From NCBI RefSeq assembly GCF_002741985.1, contig NZ_APHW01000019.1, positions 1 through 64,000 of the forward strand: a stretch of DNA of 64,000 nucleotides, given 5' to 3'. The translations under genes were made by a program, and so were the position numbers. Source of the stretch: Vibrio rotiferianus CAIM 577 = LMG 21460. GTDB taxonomy: Bacteria > Pseudomonadota > Gammaproteobacteria > Enterobacterales > Vibrionaceae. The notes beneath the pieces were generated by a model, which worked only from the letters and a program-made list of their open reading frames with translations, ran no database searches and had not been told where the DNA came from. Shown here one piece after another: positions 45,458 through 55,871 of the stretch (its first letter is position 1; every line of letters starts with the position of its first letter).

Positions 45458-45721
45458 ATTTCACCTGCCCTCTCAGTCTAGAAATGGCTCACTATACTGA
45501 AGGAAAACAAGCTGTTTTACATCAATAGTGGGCAATTTGAGAGGCAAAGAAGGTCAACAACCAGACAATGATACGGTAATTTGATCTAACACCCCGTGAC
45601 TCAAAGATTTTATGTTTGGAGCGAGTTGGTAAAGATGATAAATTAGCGGGATCATTTTCGCTTGTTATACCTAATGCAAAAAGCAGAAGGAACAAGCAAA
45701 GTCCAATGACCATTTCATATT

Positions 45722-47341
45722 ATGAAAGCTTTTATAAGACTATCGCTGAGCCTTCTTGGTATTAGCTTACTCACCGCATGTGGTGACGAAATCGATCACA
45801 ATGAGATTCGTGAGAATGGATTTGTGTTTTGTGGGCAAGGTAAGCCAACAACATTTAACCCTCAGCTCATTGACAGTGGTATCACTGCTGAAGCTTTAAG
45901 TCCTCAGCTTTACGATACACTGCTTACGCTCGATCCAAAATCTCATCAACCCGTTGCAAACATTGCAGAAAGTTGGTCTGTAAACGAAGCGGGAACTGAA
46001 TACACGTTTAATCTTAAGCGCGGTGTTCAATTCCAGGGTACTGCTTGGTTCACACCGACTCGGGCATTAAATGCGCAAGATGTCGTATTTAGCTTTAAGC
46101 GAATCATTGATGTAAACCATCCGTTTCACGACGTTGGTGGTGGTTTTTATCCATGGTTTGCGGGCTTAGATTTCCAAAACCTTGTCAAAGATGTGGTAGC
46201 TCTCGATGACTACACAGTTAAATTTGTTCTTACTCAACCTAACTTTGCATTCCTAGCCAATATCGCTACTAGCCATGCGGTACTTTTATCTGCCGAGTAT
46301 GGTCAACAGCTTGCTGTAAAAGATGAAAAAGCACAAATTGACTTTTTGCCTATCGGCAGTGGTCCTTACCAACTTAAAGAGTACCAAGTTAACGATCTTA
46401 TTCGGCTAGAGCGTCACCCTAGATACTGGAAGTCACCAGCGAAGATGGAACAAGTCGTATTTGATATCTCACATCGTGGGACAGGTACTCTCGCCAAGCT
46501 ATTAAGAAATGAATGTGATGTTTTAGCATCGCCAATTTCTAGCCAGATACCGATCATTCAAGAAACAGAGCACCTTGAGTTAACCGCAACGCCAGCGAAC
46601 AACGTTTCTTTTATCGCTATCAACACCAGTCATTCTGCACTTAGTGATCCTCGAGTTCGCCAAGCATTAAACCTAGCGATCAATCGGCAAAATATTCTGG
46701 ATTCTGTTTACTACGGTACGGGTACTCAAGCCTATACCCTACTTCCTCCGAACTCGTGGGCTTATCAAAAAGACAGCGTAAAAATACGTTATGACCGAAA
46801 TTATGCTTTGGCATTGCTACGCGATGCTGGGTTTAAGAAAGGGCTTAAGCTGACTATGTGGGTTCCATTAGAGCCTCGTGCATTTAATCCAAGCCCAAGA
46901 AAGACTGCAGAATTAATTCAAGCAAACTTTGCCGATATTGGTGTTGAATTGAAGTTATTGACCGATGATCGTTTTGAACGAACGCAACTTGAAACCATCG
47001 ATAATGTCGACTTGTTGCTCACAGGCTGGATCGGTGACACTGGTGATCCGGATAACTTCTTCAGGCCTCTACTTTCTTGTGATTCAGAACGTGTCGGTTT
47101 GAACGTATCAATGTGGTGTAACGATGATTTTGACTTCTTGCTGGACTTAGCACTAGAAACACAACAACCACGTTACCGCCTGAACTTATACCGTCAAGCA
47201 CAGAACATTTTGAACGAGGAGTTTCCGGTTATTCCGCTGGCTCATGGCGTTCAATTCCGTGTCCACGATAAATCGCTGAAAGGCTTTAAATCGAGCCCTT
47301 TCAATTCACAACCTTTTGATAAAGTTGAGAGAATTCATTAA
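45722..47341 (+). CDS. sapA: Peptide ABC transporter substrate-binding lipoprotein SapA
   Basis: 539 aa. Signal with lipobox LLTACGD. Family-5 (peptide/nickel) extracellular binding protein: GKPTTFNPQLIDSGITAEAL near 40, YDTLLTLDPKSHQPVANIAESW (~65-85), the PFHDVGGG segment typical of SapA, and VRQALNLAINRQNIL (~315). First gene of sapABCDF, directly after pspF as in enterics. Sap systems are linked to antimicrobial-peptide sensitivity and putrescine or haem handling. Confidence 0.92.
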   Translation: MKAFIRLSLSLLGISLLTACGDEIDHNEIRENGFVFCGQGKPTTFNPQLIDSGITAEALSPQLYDTLLTLDPKSHQPVANIAESWSVNEAGTEYTFNLKRGVQFQGTAWFTPTRALNAQDVVFSFKRIIDVNHPFHDVGGGFYPWFAGLDFQNLVKDVVALDDYTVKFVLTQPNFAFLANIATSHAVLLSAEYGQQLAVKDEKAQIDFLPIGSGPYQLKEYQVNDLIRLERHPRYWKSPAKMEQVVFDISHRGTGTLAKLLRNECDVLASPISSQIPIIQETEHLELTATPANNVSFIAINTSHSALSDPRVRQALNLAINRQNILDSVYYGTGTQAYTLLPPNSWAYQKDSVKIRYDRNYALALLRDAGFKKGLKLTMWVPLEPRAFNPSPRKTAELIQANFADIGVELKLLTDDRFERTQLETIDNVDLLLTGWIGDTGDPDNFFRPLLSCDSERVGLNVSMWCNDDFDFLLDLALETQQPRYRLNLYRQAQNILNEEFPVIPLAHGVQFRVHDKSLKGFKSSPFNSQPFDKVERIH

Positions 47342-48303
47342 TGTTTTGGTATGCCGTAAGACGCCTTAATCTCTTTGTCATCACTTTGATGATTCTCACT
47401 TTAGTGGGCTTTTCTCTGCTACGCCTAGATCCAATCTCACACTGGGCAAACGTTGAGTTTTGGTCAGGCTGGCAAAGCTACTTAGTCGAGCTGTCTCAGC
47501 TCAATTTCGGTATTAGCAAAAATGGTAACCCCATCTACGATGAACTGGCGGTGGTATTCCCTGCAACGCTAGAGCTGTGCTTTTTCGCTTTCGTGGTGTC
47601 GCTACTGATTGGTATCCCACTCGGTACCATTGCAGGTATGAAACAAGGCAAATGGCTCGATACCAGCATCTCGTTTGTTGCGATGTCAGGTTACTCAGCA
47701 CCGATTTTCTGGGTCGCGCTGATGTTGATCATGATGTTTTCGTTGCAGTATCACGTCTTTCCTGTCGCAGGGCGTTACGATTTACTCTACGAAATTGATC
47801 ATGTTACGGGCTTCGCCATTATTGATGCCTTTATGGCAAAAGGTGAGTACCGAGCGCACGCACTGCAAAGTGTAATCGAACACATGATCTTGCCATGTTT
47901 GGTATTAGCACTTGCACCTACCACTCAAGTCATCGGCTTAATGCGTTCTTCAGTAGCGGAAGTCATGAGCCAAAACTATATCCGTGCTGCGCGAATCAAA
48001 GGTTTATCCAACCGTGAAATTGTCACTCAGCATGTACTTCGCAACGCAATTCCACCAATCATCCCAAAAGTTGGCGTTCAGCTATCCAGTATGATCACTT
48101 TGGCGATCATTACAGAGTCTATCTTCAACTGGCCGGGGATAGGTCGCTGGTTATTGGATGCGCTTGCAAATCAAGATTATGCATCAATTCAAGCGGGCGT
48201 TATGGTTCTCGCAACTCTGGTTTTGACCGCGAATATACTATCAGACTTGATCGGAGCGATGATCAACCCTCTAGTGAGAAAGGAATGGTATGCTAACAAA
48301 TAA
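47341..48303 (+). CDS. sapB: Sap ABC transporter permease SapB
   Basis: 320 aa, about six membrane helices, OppB-type permease. The EAA loop is YIRAARIKGLSNREIVTQHVLRNAIPP (~215-241). Overlaps the sapA stop by one base (TAATG) and sapC by 14 bp. Partners SapC in the membrane channel. Confidence 0.93.
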   Translation: MFWYAVRRLNLFVITLMILTLVGFSLLRLDPISHWANVEFWSGWQSYLVELSQLNFGISKNGNPIYDELAVVFPATLELCFFAFVVSLLIGIPLGTIAGMKQGKWLDTSISFVAMSGYSAPIFWVALMLIMMFSLQYHVFPVAGRYDLLYEIDHVTGFAIIDAFMAKGEYRAHALQSVIEHMILPCLVLALAPTTQVIGLMRSSVAEVMSQNYIRAARIKGLSNREIVTQHVLRNAIPPIIPKVGVQLSSMITLAIITESIFNWPGIGRWLLDALANQDYASIQAGVMVLATLVLTANILSDLIGAMINPLVRKEWYANK

Positions 48304-49177
48304 CGTTTATCAGGAAGAGCGTATTCCGACTCAGTTTGAGCGCTTCTGGCGTAGTTATCGTGCAAATAGTCTCGCAATGTTCGGCCTATGGTGCTTAGTA
48401 TTCATCGTATTGGTAACCATTTTTGCGCCGTTACTAGCTCCATATGATCCACAAGCACAATCGGGTGAATTACTCGTTCCACCATCTTGGGCACCAGCCG
48501 GAACGGTAGATTACTTCTTAGGTACGGATGACTTGGGCCGCGACATTCTTTCGCGCCTGATTATCGGCTCACAGTTAACATTTGGTGCTGCTGTCGCTGT
48601 CACTGCTATCGCAGCTCTTATCGGCTGCTTTATCGGTGTTTTGGCGGGCATGACCAAAGGCCTTCTTTCAAGCACGTTGAATCACCTACTCGACACGGTG
48701 ATGTCGATTCCATCGCTACTGCTTGCGATTATCTTTGTGGCTTTCTTGGGCTTTGGTGAGTTCAATATTCTTCTCGCAATCTGCTTAGCTTTGATTCCGC
48801 GTTTTATTCGCTCGGTGTACATTGCAGTGCATACAGAAGTTGAAAAAGACTACATCATGGCCGCACGTCTAGATGGCGCTAATGATTTCTACCTTCTGTG
48901 GAACTCAATTTTGCCGAACGTTCTAACGGTTATTGCTGCAGAAATCACACTGGCGCTGTCTGTAGCGATTCTAGACATCACAGCACTAGGTTTCCTAGGC
49001 TTAGGTGCTCAAGCACCAAGTACTGAATGGGGTGCGATTCTGGGCGACTCCGTTGAGCTGATTTACATCGCACCATGGACCGTGACGCTACCAGGTCTCA
49101 CCATTATGTTTACCGTGGTTGTTCTAAACTTAGTGGGTGAAGGTGTACGCCAAGCGCTCAATGCAGGGATCGAATAA
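48290..49177 (+). CDS. sapC: Sap ABC transporter permease SapC
   Basis: 295 aa OppC-type permease: an N-terminal helix ([21 protein letters not shown]), then [15 protein letters not shown] (~80-95), and the EAA loop [26 protein letters not shown] (~185-210). Six membrane helices. Overlaps sapD by one base. Confidence 0.93.
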   Translation: MLTNNVYQEERIPTQFERFWRSYRANSLAMFGLWCLVFIVLVTIFAPLLAPYDPQAQSGELLVPPSWAPAGTVDYFLGTDDLGRDILSRLIIGSQLTFGAAVAVTAIAALIGCFIGVLAGMTKGLLSSTLNHLLDTVMSIPSLLLAIIFVAFLGFGEFNILLAICLALIPRFIRSVYIAVHTEVEKDYIMAARLDGANDFYLLWNSILPNVLTVIAAEITLALSVAILDITALGFLGLGAQAPSTEWGAILGDSVELIYIAPWTVTLPGLTIMFTVVVLNLVGEGVRQALNAGIE

Positions 49178-50172
49178 TGCCGTTATTAGATATTCGACAT
49201 TTAACCATTGAAATTGAAACACCATCGGGTTTGGTGAAAGCCGTCGACCGCATGAGCATCACCTTAAATGAAGGTGAAATTCGTGGTTTGGTGGGTGAAT
49301 CAGGTTCGGGTAAGAGTCTGGTTGCAAAAGCGATTGTAGGGGTCTGTAAGGACAACTGGAAAGTGACGGCTGATCGTATGCGTCTCGGTAATATTGATTT
49401 ACTACAGTTAACCCCGAAAGAGCGTCGACGTGTGATTGCACGTGATATCGCGATGATATTCCAAGAGCCTTCAACTTGTTTAGACCCTTCAGAAGAAGTG
49501 GGACGTCAATTGATCGAATCGATCCCATCTCGCTCTTTTGAAGGTAAATGGTGGGAACGCTTTAAATGGCGTAAAAAGCAAGCCATTGCCCTACTGCACA
49601 AAGTAGGTATTAAAGACCACAAACGTTTAATGGGCAGCTATCCATACGAACTAACCGATGGTGAATGTCAAAAAGTCATGATCGCAATGGCAATCGCGAC
49701 TAAGCCGAAGATCTTAATTGCTGATGAGCCAACTAACGACCTTGACCCAATTACGCAATCACAAATCTTGCGTTTGTTGAGCCGTATGAATCAGCTCAAT
49801 AACACCACGATTGTATTGATCGGACACGATTTGACGACCATTACACAATGGGCAAACCGCATTACCGTAATGTACTGTGGTCAGTCGGTGGAATCAGCGG
49901 ATACAGATAAACTCATCGAAGCACCTAAACATCCCTATACGGCAGCGTTGCTGAAAGCGATGCCAGACTTTAATGACTGGATACCGCATAAACAGAAACT
50001 GCAATCTCTGCCAGGTTCTATCCCTCCTTTGCAACATTTGCCGATTGGCTGTCGCTTAGGTCCTCGTTGTCCCTACGCCCAGAGACAGTGTGTGGAAATA
50101 CCACATACTAAACGTATAAAGAACCATAAATTTAGCTGTCATTTCCCACTGAATACGGAGAAAAATTCATGA
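49177..50172 (+). CDS. sapD: Sap ABC transporter ATP-binding protein SapD
   Basis: 331 aa. Walker [10 protein letters not shown] (~40), signature [13 protein letters not shown] in place of the usual LSGGQ, Walker [13 protein letters not shown], and switch His in LIGHDLTT. The C-terminal oligopeptide-type domain with [14 protein letters not shown] carries cysteines typical of the OppD/DppD group. SapD is also reported to support Trk potassium uptake in enterics. Confidence 0.93.
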   Translation: MPLLDIRHLTIEIETPSGLVKAVDRMSITLNEGEIRGLVGESGSGKSLVAKAIVGVCKDNWKVTADRMRLGNIDLLQLTPKERRRVIARDIAMIFQEPSTCLDPSEEVGRQLIESIPSRSFEGKWWERFKWRKKQAIALLHKVGIKDHKRLMGSYPYELTDGECQKVMIAMAIATKPKILIADEPTNDLDPITQSQILRLLSRMNQLNNTTIVLIGHDLTTITQWANRITVMYCGQSVESADTDKLIEAPKHPYTAALLKAMPDFNDWIPHKQKLQSLPGSIPPLQHLPIGCRLGPRCPYAQRQCVEIPHTKRIKNHKFSCHFPLNTEKNS

Positions 50173-50951
50173 GTGCGTTGCTTGAAGTCGATAACCTATC
50201 GAAACAGTTCGTCACGCGCTCAGGTCTGTTTAAACGTACAGTCAAAGAGGCAGTGAAACCGGTAAGCTTCAGTTTAGAACCGGGGCAAACCATCGGTTTT
50301 ATCGGACAAAACGGCTCAGGAAAATCTACCCTAGCACGCATGCTTGCAGGCGTGATTGAACCGACCTCTGGTGAGATTCGTGTAAACGGAGAACGCCTTG
50401 AACATAAGGATTACTCAACGCGTTGTAAGCTGATTCGCATGATTTTCCAGGATCCAAATACGTCTTTGAATCCACGTATTCAAATAGGCCGTATTTTGGA
50501 GGGGCCACTAAAGCGTAATACTAACATGCCGCCAGATGCACGTATGAAACGTGTGAAAGACACCTTGTTACGTGTAGGCTTGTTACCAGAGCATGCTTAC
50601 TTCTACCCTCAAATGCTCGCAGCGGGTCAGAAACAACGTGTATGCCTTGCTCGTGCTTTGATACTTCAGCCGTCGATCATCGTTGCCGATGAAGCGTTAA
50701 ACGGTCTCGATATGGCAATGCGCTCTCAGATCATCAACCTCTTCTTGGAGCTTCAAGAAGAAATGGGCTTGTCGTTCGTGTATGTATCTCAACATATTGG
50801 CATCGTGAAACACATTACTGACAAAGTGATGGTGATGCATGAAGGCGAAGTAGTGGAATTTGGTGATACAAACCAAATCCTAACCAATCCAGAGCATGCG
50901 ATTACCCAACGACTGGTTGAGAGCCACTTTTACAAAGCGCCAAGCCACTAA
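50169..50951 (+). CDS. sapF: Sap ABC transporter ATP-binding protein SapF
   Basis: 260 aa. Walker [10 protein letters not shown] (~45), signature [16 protein letters not shown] and Walker [13 protein letters not shown]; both motifs deviate from the canonical LSGGQ and DEP, as SapF proteins do. Overlaps the sapD stop by 4 bp (ATGA). Last gene; terminator at 51015. Confidence 0.93.
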   Translation: MSALLEVDNLSKQFVTRSGLFKRTVKEAVKPVSFSLEPGQTIGFIGQNGSGKSTLARMLAGVIEPTSGEIRVNGERLEHKDYSTRCKLIRMIFQDPNTSLNPRIQIGRILEGPLKRNTNMPPDARMKRVKDTLLRVGLLPEHAYFYPQMLAAGQKQRVCLARALILQPSIIVADEALNGLDMAMRSQIINLFLELQEEMGLSFVYVSQHIGIVKHITDKVMVMHEGEVVEFGDTNQILTNPEHAITQRLVESHFYKAPSH

Positions 50952-51014
50952 AAATTGAGCGAGTAGTAAGTCTCTAGTATTCACTTCCTCAAAAAAACTT
51001 TCTCTAAAAACAAC

Positions 51015-51040
51015 AAAGCCTGCATCAACGCAGGCTTTTT
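51015..51040 (+). terminator. Terminator of sapABCDF
   Basis: AAAGCCTGC, loop ATCAAC, GCAGGCTTT followed by TT; also usable by the convergent DUF2750 gene. Confidence 0.92.
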
Positions 51041-51073
51041 AGTCTCTGAATTTCAGAACGCAATTGATAATGC

Positions 51074-51463
51074 TTAACGACGGCTCGCTTGTTTGCGCAG
51101 TTCGAAATCGAACTCATCTGGAAACAGCACCACACCTTCTTCATTCTGGTTTGGGAAAACCACAACAGACAACTCATCATCTTCTAGACCTGAAGTCCAA
51201 CGGCTGTGCCATTTATTCAAAGAGATAGCTTCTGGCTCGCACTCTTCCCAGTCGCCTGTCGCCCATTGCTGTGCAAACTCTTCGTTTGGCCACACTGGTA
51301 CACAATCGTCGTCTTCTGTGTTTAGCATCACGCAGCCGTGTTCATCCTTCAGAATCCACACTTTGCGGTTTGCTACGATTTCCTTCACACAGTATTTCAA
51401 GCGCTGCTCTTCGTTGTAGCGATTGATGGTGTCCATTTGCTCTTGGGTTAATGCTTCAGACAT
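51074..51463 (-). CDS. DUF2750 domain-containing protein
   Basis: 129 aa, acidic and soluble. The DUF2750 pattern is recognisable: a Y-C-V-K-E-I-V-A-N-R-K-V-W-I-L-K start, then VPVWPNEEFAQQWATGDWEECEP and the ending VVFPNQNEEGVVLFPDEFDFEL. The function of the family is not known. Monocistronic. Confidence 0.85.
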   Translation of the reverse strand: MSEALTQEQMDTINRYNEEQRLKYCVKEIVANRKVWILKDEHGCVMLNTEDDDCVPVWPNEEFAQQWATGDWEECEPEAISLNKWHSRWTSGLEDDELSVVVFPNQNEEGVVLFPDEFDFELRKQASRR

Positions 51464-51484
51464 GTTCGTCTCCTATTCCCATAG

Positions 51485-51512
51485 AAAAATGCCCACCTAA
51501 TGGCGGGCATTT
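51485..51512 (-). terminator. Terminator of ppaC
   Basis: Minus-strand AAATGCCC / GGGCATTT stem with 10-nt loop, followed by TTTTTC. Confidence 0.85.
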
Positions 51513-51537
51513 ACAGTATACGTTGGTAATAATGAAA

Positions 51538-52443
51538 TTACACAAGCTCAGTTTGAAGCCAAGGCCAGCCTTGCTTCTTACGGCTTAGTGTGTTTTCCAT
51601 CATTAGCATGCCGTCTTTCTCGTGCTTAACAAGTTTCTCAGCCCACTCACCTTTGTAAAGAAGACGAGTTTGAGCAGTAGTGATGTCTGTTAGCATAACA
51701 GCAGCGAATGCTAGGCTGTCGTTTGCACAACGCGCCTCTAGATCCGCTTCTAGAGCTTCGATCATGCCGTCAACTTGCTCTAGAGTCGCAAGTTCAACCT
51801 GACCTACTACTACGTCACGGCCGTTGAATGGGTAACCTTTAAGGTCTTTTTCAACAAGTTCAGCCGCAGATAGACCTTCGATGTTTGTTTTAGCAATTAG
51901 AAGATCTTTAGTGAATGCGTCTACGTCTTGTACGTCTGCGATAGCCGCTAGCTCAGCAACAGCATCTTTGTCTTTTTGAGTACAAGTTGGAGAAGCAAAG
52001 CCTACTGTGTCAGATAGGATAGCTGACATCATTAGCTTAGCGATTTGAGGCTTGATCTCGTGACCTTCAATCTTGAACATGTTGAATAGTACTGTGTTAG
52101 TACAGCCAACAGGCCAGATCCATGCTTCCATTGGGTTCACTGTCATCACGTCACCTAGACGGTGGTGGTCAACGATACCTGCGATTTCAGCTTCTGCGAT
52201 GTCGTCTGGTGCTTGCGCTAGATCTGAGTAGTCTACTAGCCAAACTGTTTCGCCAGCTACTGAAGTACGTAGCTCAGGAACTTCTGCGCCAGCTACTTCT
52301 AGGATGTGCTGAGTTTCACGGTTAATTTCGCCCTGGCGAATTGGCATTGCTTCTACGCCACGCGCCTTTAGAAGTTCAGTTGCAACTAGTGCACTACAAA
52401 TACTGTCACTGTCTGGGTTCTTATGACCTACAACTAGAATCAT
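51538..52443 (-). CDS. ppaC: Manganese-dependent inorganic pyrophosphatase (family II)
   Basis: 301 aa DHH-family enzyme. Metal ligands are in GHKNPDSDSICSA (His, Asp, Asp; ~7-19), the DHH motif is IVDHHRLGD (~88-96), and the substrate-binding C-terminal end is SRKKQGWPW. Family II pyrophosphatases hydrolyse PPi with Mn2+. Notably a PF11449 putative manganese transporter is divergent from it 206 bp away. Highly codon-adapted. Confidence 0.95.
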   Translation of the reverse strand: MILVVGHKNPDSDSICSALVATELLKARGVEAMPIRQGEINRETQHILEVAGAEVPELRTSVAGETVWLVDYSDLAQAPDDIAEAEIAGIVDHHRLGDVMTVNPMEAWIWPVGCTNTVLFNMFKIEGHEIKPQIAKLMMSAILSDTVGFASPTCTQKDKDAVAELAAIADVQDVDAFTKDLLIAKTNIEGLSAAELVEKDLKGYPFNGRDVVVGQVELATLEQVDGMIEALEADLEARCANDSLAFAAVMLTDITTAQTRLLYKGEWAEKLVKHEKDGMLMMENTLSRKKQGWPWLQTELV

Positions 52444-52589
52444 GTCTCTTCCTATTCAAGTCAATTTGATGGCTTCCTAATAGGGTGAATTGCATAACGA
52501 ATTACACCGAGGAAGCGGGTTTTCTCACAAAGGCGCTTACTTTACCTGATTTGGGGCAGATTGACACGAAGAAAAGTTGTTACGGCCTA

Positions 52590-52617
52590 TTGCGAATAAT
52601 TCTCACTTTCATATAAT
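52590..52617 (+). promoter_or_regulatory. Sigma-70 promoter of the putative Mn transporter gene
   Basis: -35-like TTGCGA (52590-52595), 16 bp spacing, perfect -10 TATAAT (52612-52617). Confidence 0.65.
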
Positions 52618-52631
52618 GAGAATAATTACCA
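52591..52631. promoter_or_regulatory. Two Fur-type boxes over the promoter
   Basis: TGCGAATAATTCTCA (52591-52605) and TGAGAATAATTACCA (52617-52631) each fit the 7-1-7 Fur pattern TGATAAT-N-ATTATCA with few mismatches. They cover the -35 and the region right after the -10, the classic repressor layout. Fur or a Fur-like Mn sensor is implied. Confidence 0.72.
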
Positions 52632-52649
52632 TTTGCATTTGAGCTAATT

Positions 52650-53864
52650 ATGAACGCGACCAAGATTTTTAATTCGGCACATCAGTTGCTGCAACCCACT
52701 CAATTTCGCCTTGCTTATAAGCGACTATTGCTTCCTGTTGCGCTGCTGGCTCTATTAGCAAGCGACGCAACGAGAGAAGTCACCGTTGCAACCCTATCTG
52801 ATTCATTCTGGGCGGTCTCTTGTTATGTGGCAGCAACACTAGCGATTTACCACTACCTGTCGAATTTCATGTCGAAGACCAACCGATTGACGGCGCTTTA
52901 TCATCGTTCTCGCAGTCATCAAGTGTTCTTTGCAGCACTCCTTGGTGCACTTCCAGGCTGTGGTGGTGCAATCGTCGTAACAACCCAGTTCATTAGTGGA
53001 CGTGTGGGATTTGGGGCGATTGTGGCCGTACTTACTTCGACCATGGGCGATGCAGCTTTCTTGTTGCTAGCAGCGAAACCAGCTACTGGTTTTGGTGTTA
53101 TCGCCTTAGGTATTGTGGTTGGTACTCTGTCCGGATGGGTAGTGAATGCTTTTCATGCAGATGATTTCCTCCGCCCAAAGGAGAAAGAACAATCACCTCA
53201 AGCACAGTGCTGCAACAGCCACGGCGACACACATACCCCCATGGAGCAGCGCGCGATTAACTTGCAAGGTGCATTTTGGAAATGGTTGCTTTTGCCTGTC
53301 ACTATCGTTGCAATACTTGGTTCTTTTCAAGTCGATATTAACCAAATGCTTGGATTGAAAGACAATACCATGGAGTGGTTAGGGGCGACGTTTGCGGTGA
53401 TAAGTATGTTCCTGTGGGCAATGACCAAGGAACTTGGCGACTACCAGTCGACCGTATCGGAAGATGACAAAATCATAGACTCTCACCCAATTCAAAAAGC
53501 CGCGCAGGATACTAACTTTGTTAGCGCATGGGTGATTTTGGCTTTCCTCGCTTTTGAGCTCACTACGTACTTTTCAGGTCTGGATTTAGGTACGACTTTC
53601 TCTGGTTGGGGGATTTGGATGCCACTCATTGGCCTTGCGATTGGCATGCTACCAGGCTGTGGGCCGCAGATCCTCGTTACCAGTCTTTACATTTCTGGTG
53701 CCGTACCTTTGTCAGCACAATTATCGAATGCAATCTCAAATGATGGTGATGCGCTATTCCCCGCTATTGCAATGGCACCAAAAGCAGCGTTAGTTGCGAC
53801 TGTCTACTCGGCAATCCCTGCGTTAATTGTCGGCTACGGATACTTCTTCCTATTCGAATATTAA
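52650..53864 (+). CDS. Putative manganese transporter (PF11449, MntX-like)
   Basis: 404 aa with about 10 membrane helices in two pseudo-symmetric halves. Each half carries the repeated motif LPGCGGAIVV (~110) and LPGCGPQILV (~335), followed by a G-D-A/D-G-D-A pair (MGDAAFLLLA, NDGDALFPAI). The central cytoplasmic loop has a Cys/His cluster (QCCNSHGDTH, ~187) that may bind metal. Members of this family (ArsP_2 in Pfam) have been proposed as Mn2+ transporters in Vibrio and Shewanella. The Fur-type boxes upstream and the divergent Mn-dependent pyrophosphatase support a metal role. Confidence 0.8.
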   Translation: MNATKIFNSAHQLLQPTQFRLAYKRLLLPVALLALLASDATREVTVATLSDSFWAVSCYVAATLAIYHYLSNFMSKTNRLTALYHRSRSHQVFFAALLGALPGCGGAIVVTTQFISGRVGFGAIVAVLTSTMGDAAFLLLAAKPATGFGVIALGIVVGTLSGWVVNAFHADDFLRPKEKEQSPQAQCCNSHGDTHTPMEQRAINLQGAFWKWLLLPVTIVAILGSFQVDINQMLGLKDNTMEWLGATFAVISMFLWAMTKELGDYQSTVSEDDKIIDSHPIQKAAQDTNFVSAWVILAFLAFELTTYFSGLDLGTTFSGWGIWMPLIGLAIGMLPGCGPQILVTSLYISGAVPLSAQLSNAISNDGDALFPAIAMAPKAALVATVYSAIPALIVGYGYFFLFEY

Positions 53865-53885
53865 TAATCTAATGCAAATGGATAT

Positions 53886-53912
53886 AAAAAGAGCCTCAAT
53901 CGAGGCTCTTTT
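53886..53912 (+). terminator. Terminator of the putative Mn transporter gene
   Basis: AAAAAGAGCCTC and GAGGCTCTTTT stem with a 4-nt loop; probably also serves the convergent GH36 gene. Confidence 0.92.
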
Positions 53913-53932
53913 ACTTTTTCAACTTAAGCAGA

Positions 53933-55672
53933 TTATGCGGTCACAATCGCTTTAGCATTCAAGCCTTTATCCAAACTAACGAGTAACAACTGACAAGGCT
54001 CTTGGTTAAGCTTCTCCCCCGTCCAGTAATCGTACCAATCGGTAGGCTGGTCTGCAGTAAGCGTAAACTCTGTCGCTTCATCGCTCGCGTAGTTGAACAA
54101 ACAGTGCAGATCGTTTTTAGATGTTAGTGGTAGGAAAGCATGGTTCAAACCGAGCGCAGTAAATTTAGCAGATTCCTGATTACGACGCTGGCGCAGCATC
54201 AATTTTGCTAACGTTTTACTCGCAAATGGCGTAATTTCTGGTAAAGGGTCACCAGATAGCAGTAAACCGCCACACGCCAGTAGAGCATTACGATGGAATT
54301 GATAATCTTCTCGCGAAGCCGCTTGGTTTGGTAATGAAGTAAACGTCGCACAATCTGGATCGATTTGCCACAGCTTACGATGCTGCCAACTGCGGAAAAA
54401 GGTCTCTTTCGCGATTTGCTCAAAGCGATGGCTAAGGCGCTCTACATCGTCAGAGACACGCATTGCATCAACTAAGCCCAAAGAAGGCCACATTGGTGCG
54501 TTACAGCCTAAAAGCCATGCATCCCCAGCCCCTTTAGCGATTGCCTCCATACCCATGCGGTAGGCTTCTACACCAGTAACTCCCGATTGGCTTCGCTTAC
54601 CTTTTAACGTGCCCCAGTAGTTTGCGTCTAGTTTGAATAGCTCGACGCCCCACTCTTGACGCATGACTGAAACAACGTGGGTTAAATGATCTTGTACTTC
54701 TGGATTGGAGGTATCGAGAATATACCAAGGTGTGCAGCGCCATCCGCCATAAGTCACCTCTTCGGCTTTCAATAAGCTGCCGTCATTGTGGCGAACAAAC
54801 CAATCTGGATAATTTTTAAAAATTTCAGACTCTGGCTGTGCAATAAATGGTGCCATCCAAATCGCTGGTTTTTTACCTTTCGCGCGAATGTTATGAATCA
54901 GCTCTTTCACCCCACCAGAGAATTTATCTGATGGCGTTAACCAATCGCCCATAAATGCTTGGTAGCCATCATCAAGCAGCACCCACTCAAGCTCAGACAA
55001 GCTATCTTGCATGCATTCAACGTTGTCCAAAATGTTATTTTCAGTGACATCGGCATAGTAGGCATACCAAGAACACCAACCAATTGGGGCATCTTGCACA
55101 ACACCATTACGGACAGGATGATGCTCAGCAATCATTTCGCTGTACTCTTTGTAAAGTTCAGACAATGAACTTCCTCGCAGTACCGCAACCGATTCAAGAT
55201 GGTTGTGCTCCCAGTCTGATACTTGGGTGTGCTCACCATCAATGGCCGCTGATAGAACCCAGCGATCGTCATGCTGTTGCACTTCAAAATAGCCGGCAAA
55301 GCGGCGACAAGAGGTGAAGCCAAACAAGCTGTAGCCTGCAGAATCTTCAATAACTAAATAGTTGTAATAACGTTTAGGTGCGTGTTCCGGATAAATTCTG
55401 TAAGAGCTATTGTTGTCAGGACAACGCCCTACTTCGACAGGTTGAGAAATCGTGCCAGAGGTTTGCGCAAGCATTTGAAAACCGTCACCAATGACTGTTG
55501 CACCATGCTCATACATAAATGGCATTTCGAATAACACTTCACGTTCGGTGAAAGTTTTATTGTGAAGTCCAGCAAACGAAAAGTGGGCCTGATTGCCAAC
55601 AATCTCAAACTGCAGATCATTGTTACTTACCGAGATTTCGGTGTGATTGGCCAATTGAATGGTCTGTGCCAT
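53933..55672 (-). CDS. GH36-family alpha-galactosidase-like glycoside hydrolase
   Basis: 579 aa from ATG 55672 (MAQTIQLANH); a GTG five codons upstream is an alternative. The GH36 (melibiase) barrel is clear: GWCSWYAYY (~200), LDDGYQ (~235), catalytic nucleophile Asp in FKLDANYWG (~350), acid/base Asp in RVSDDVERL (~412). There is no signal peptide, so it is cytoplasmic and needs an importer encoded elsewhere. Adjacent genes are unrelated to sugar use. Sugar specificity is not certain. Confidence 0.85.
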   Translation of the reverse strand: MAQTIQLANHTEISVSNNDLQFEIVGNQAHFSFAGLHNKTFTEREVLFEMPFMYEHGATVIGDGFQMLAQTSGTISQPVEVGRCPDNNSSYRIYPEHAPKRYYNYLVIEDSAGYSLFGFTSCRRFAGYFEVQQHDDRWVLSAAIDGEHTQVSDWEHNHLESVAVLRGSSLSELYKEYSEMIAEHHPVRNGVVQDAPIGWCSWYAYYADVTENNILDNVECMQDSLSELEWVLLDDGYQAFMGDWLTPSDKFSGGVKELIHNIRAKGKKPAIWMAPFIAQPESEIFKNYPDWFVRHNDGSLLKAEEVTYGGWRCTPWYILDTSNPEVQDHLTHVVSVMRQEWGVELFKLDANYWGTLKGKRSQSGVTGVEAYRMGMEAIAKGAGDAWLLGCNAPMWPSLGLVDAMRVSDDVERLSHRFEQIAKETFFRSWQHRKLWQIDPDCATFTSLPNQAASREDYQFHRNALLACGGLLLSGDPLPEITPFASKTLAKLMLRQRRNQESAKFTALGLNHAFLPLTSKNDLHCLFNYASDEATEFTLTADQPTDWYDYWTGEKLNQEPCQLLLVSLDKGLNAKAIVTA

Positions 55673-55819
55673 AGAGTCTCTACTCACTTGATCTTTATTA
55701 TGTCATTTCCCCCATTATCCTTCGCTTCATTCTCCCAATTCGTTACCAAGCTCACGAAACCGAATCCCGTTCACTTTCATCTAATTAGTATTGAGAGAAT
55801 GCTCACTGAAATTTTGGTT

Positions 55820-55845
55820 AAAAAAATACCAGCCCGAAGGCTGGC
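55820..55845 (-). terminator. Terminator of torECA
   Basis: Minus-strand CCAGCC-TTCG-GGCTGG, a UUCG tetraloop hairpin, followed by TATTTTTT. Confidence 0.93.
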
Positions 55846-55871
55846 ATTTCATTTAAAGTTTAGCGCTCTGA

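Noticed and set aside
45522..45713. 63-codon hydrophobic ORF on the minus strand before sapA
   Set aside because: No ribosome binding site, starts against the sapA start codon, and the hydrophobic stretch is limited to the first residues; probably the sapA promoter region read backwards.
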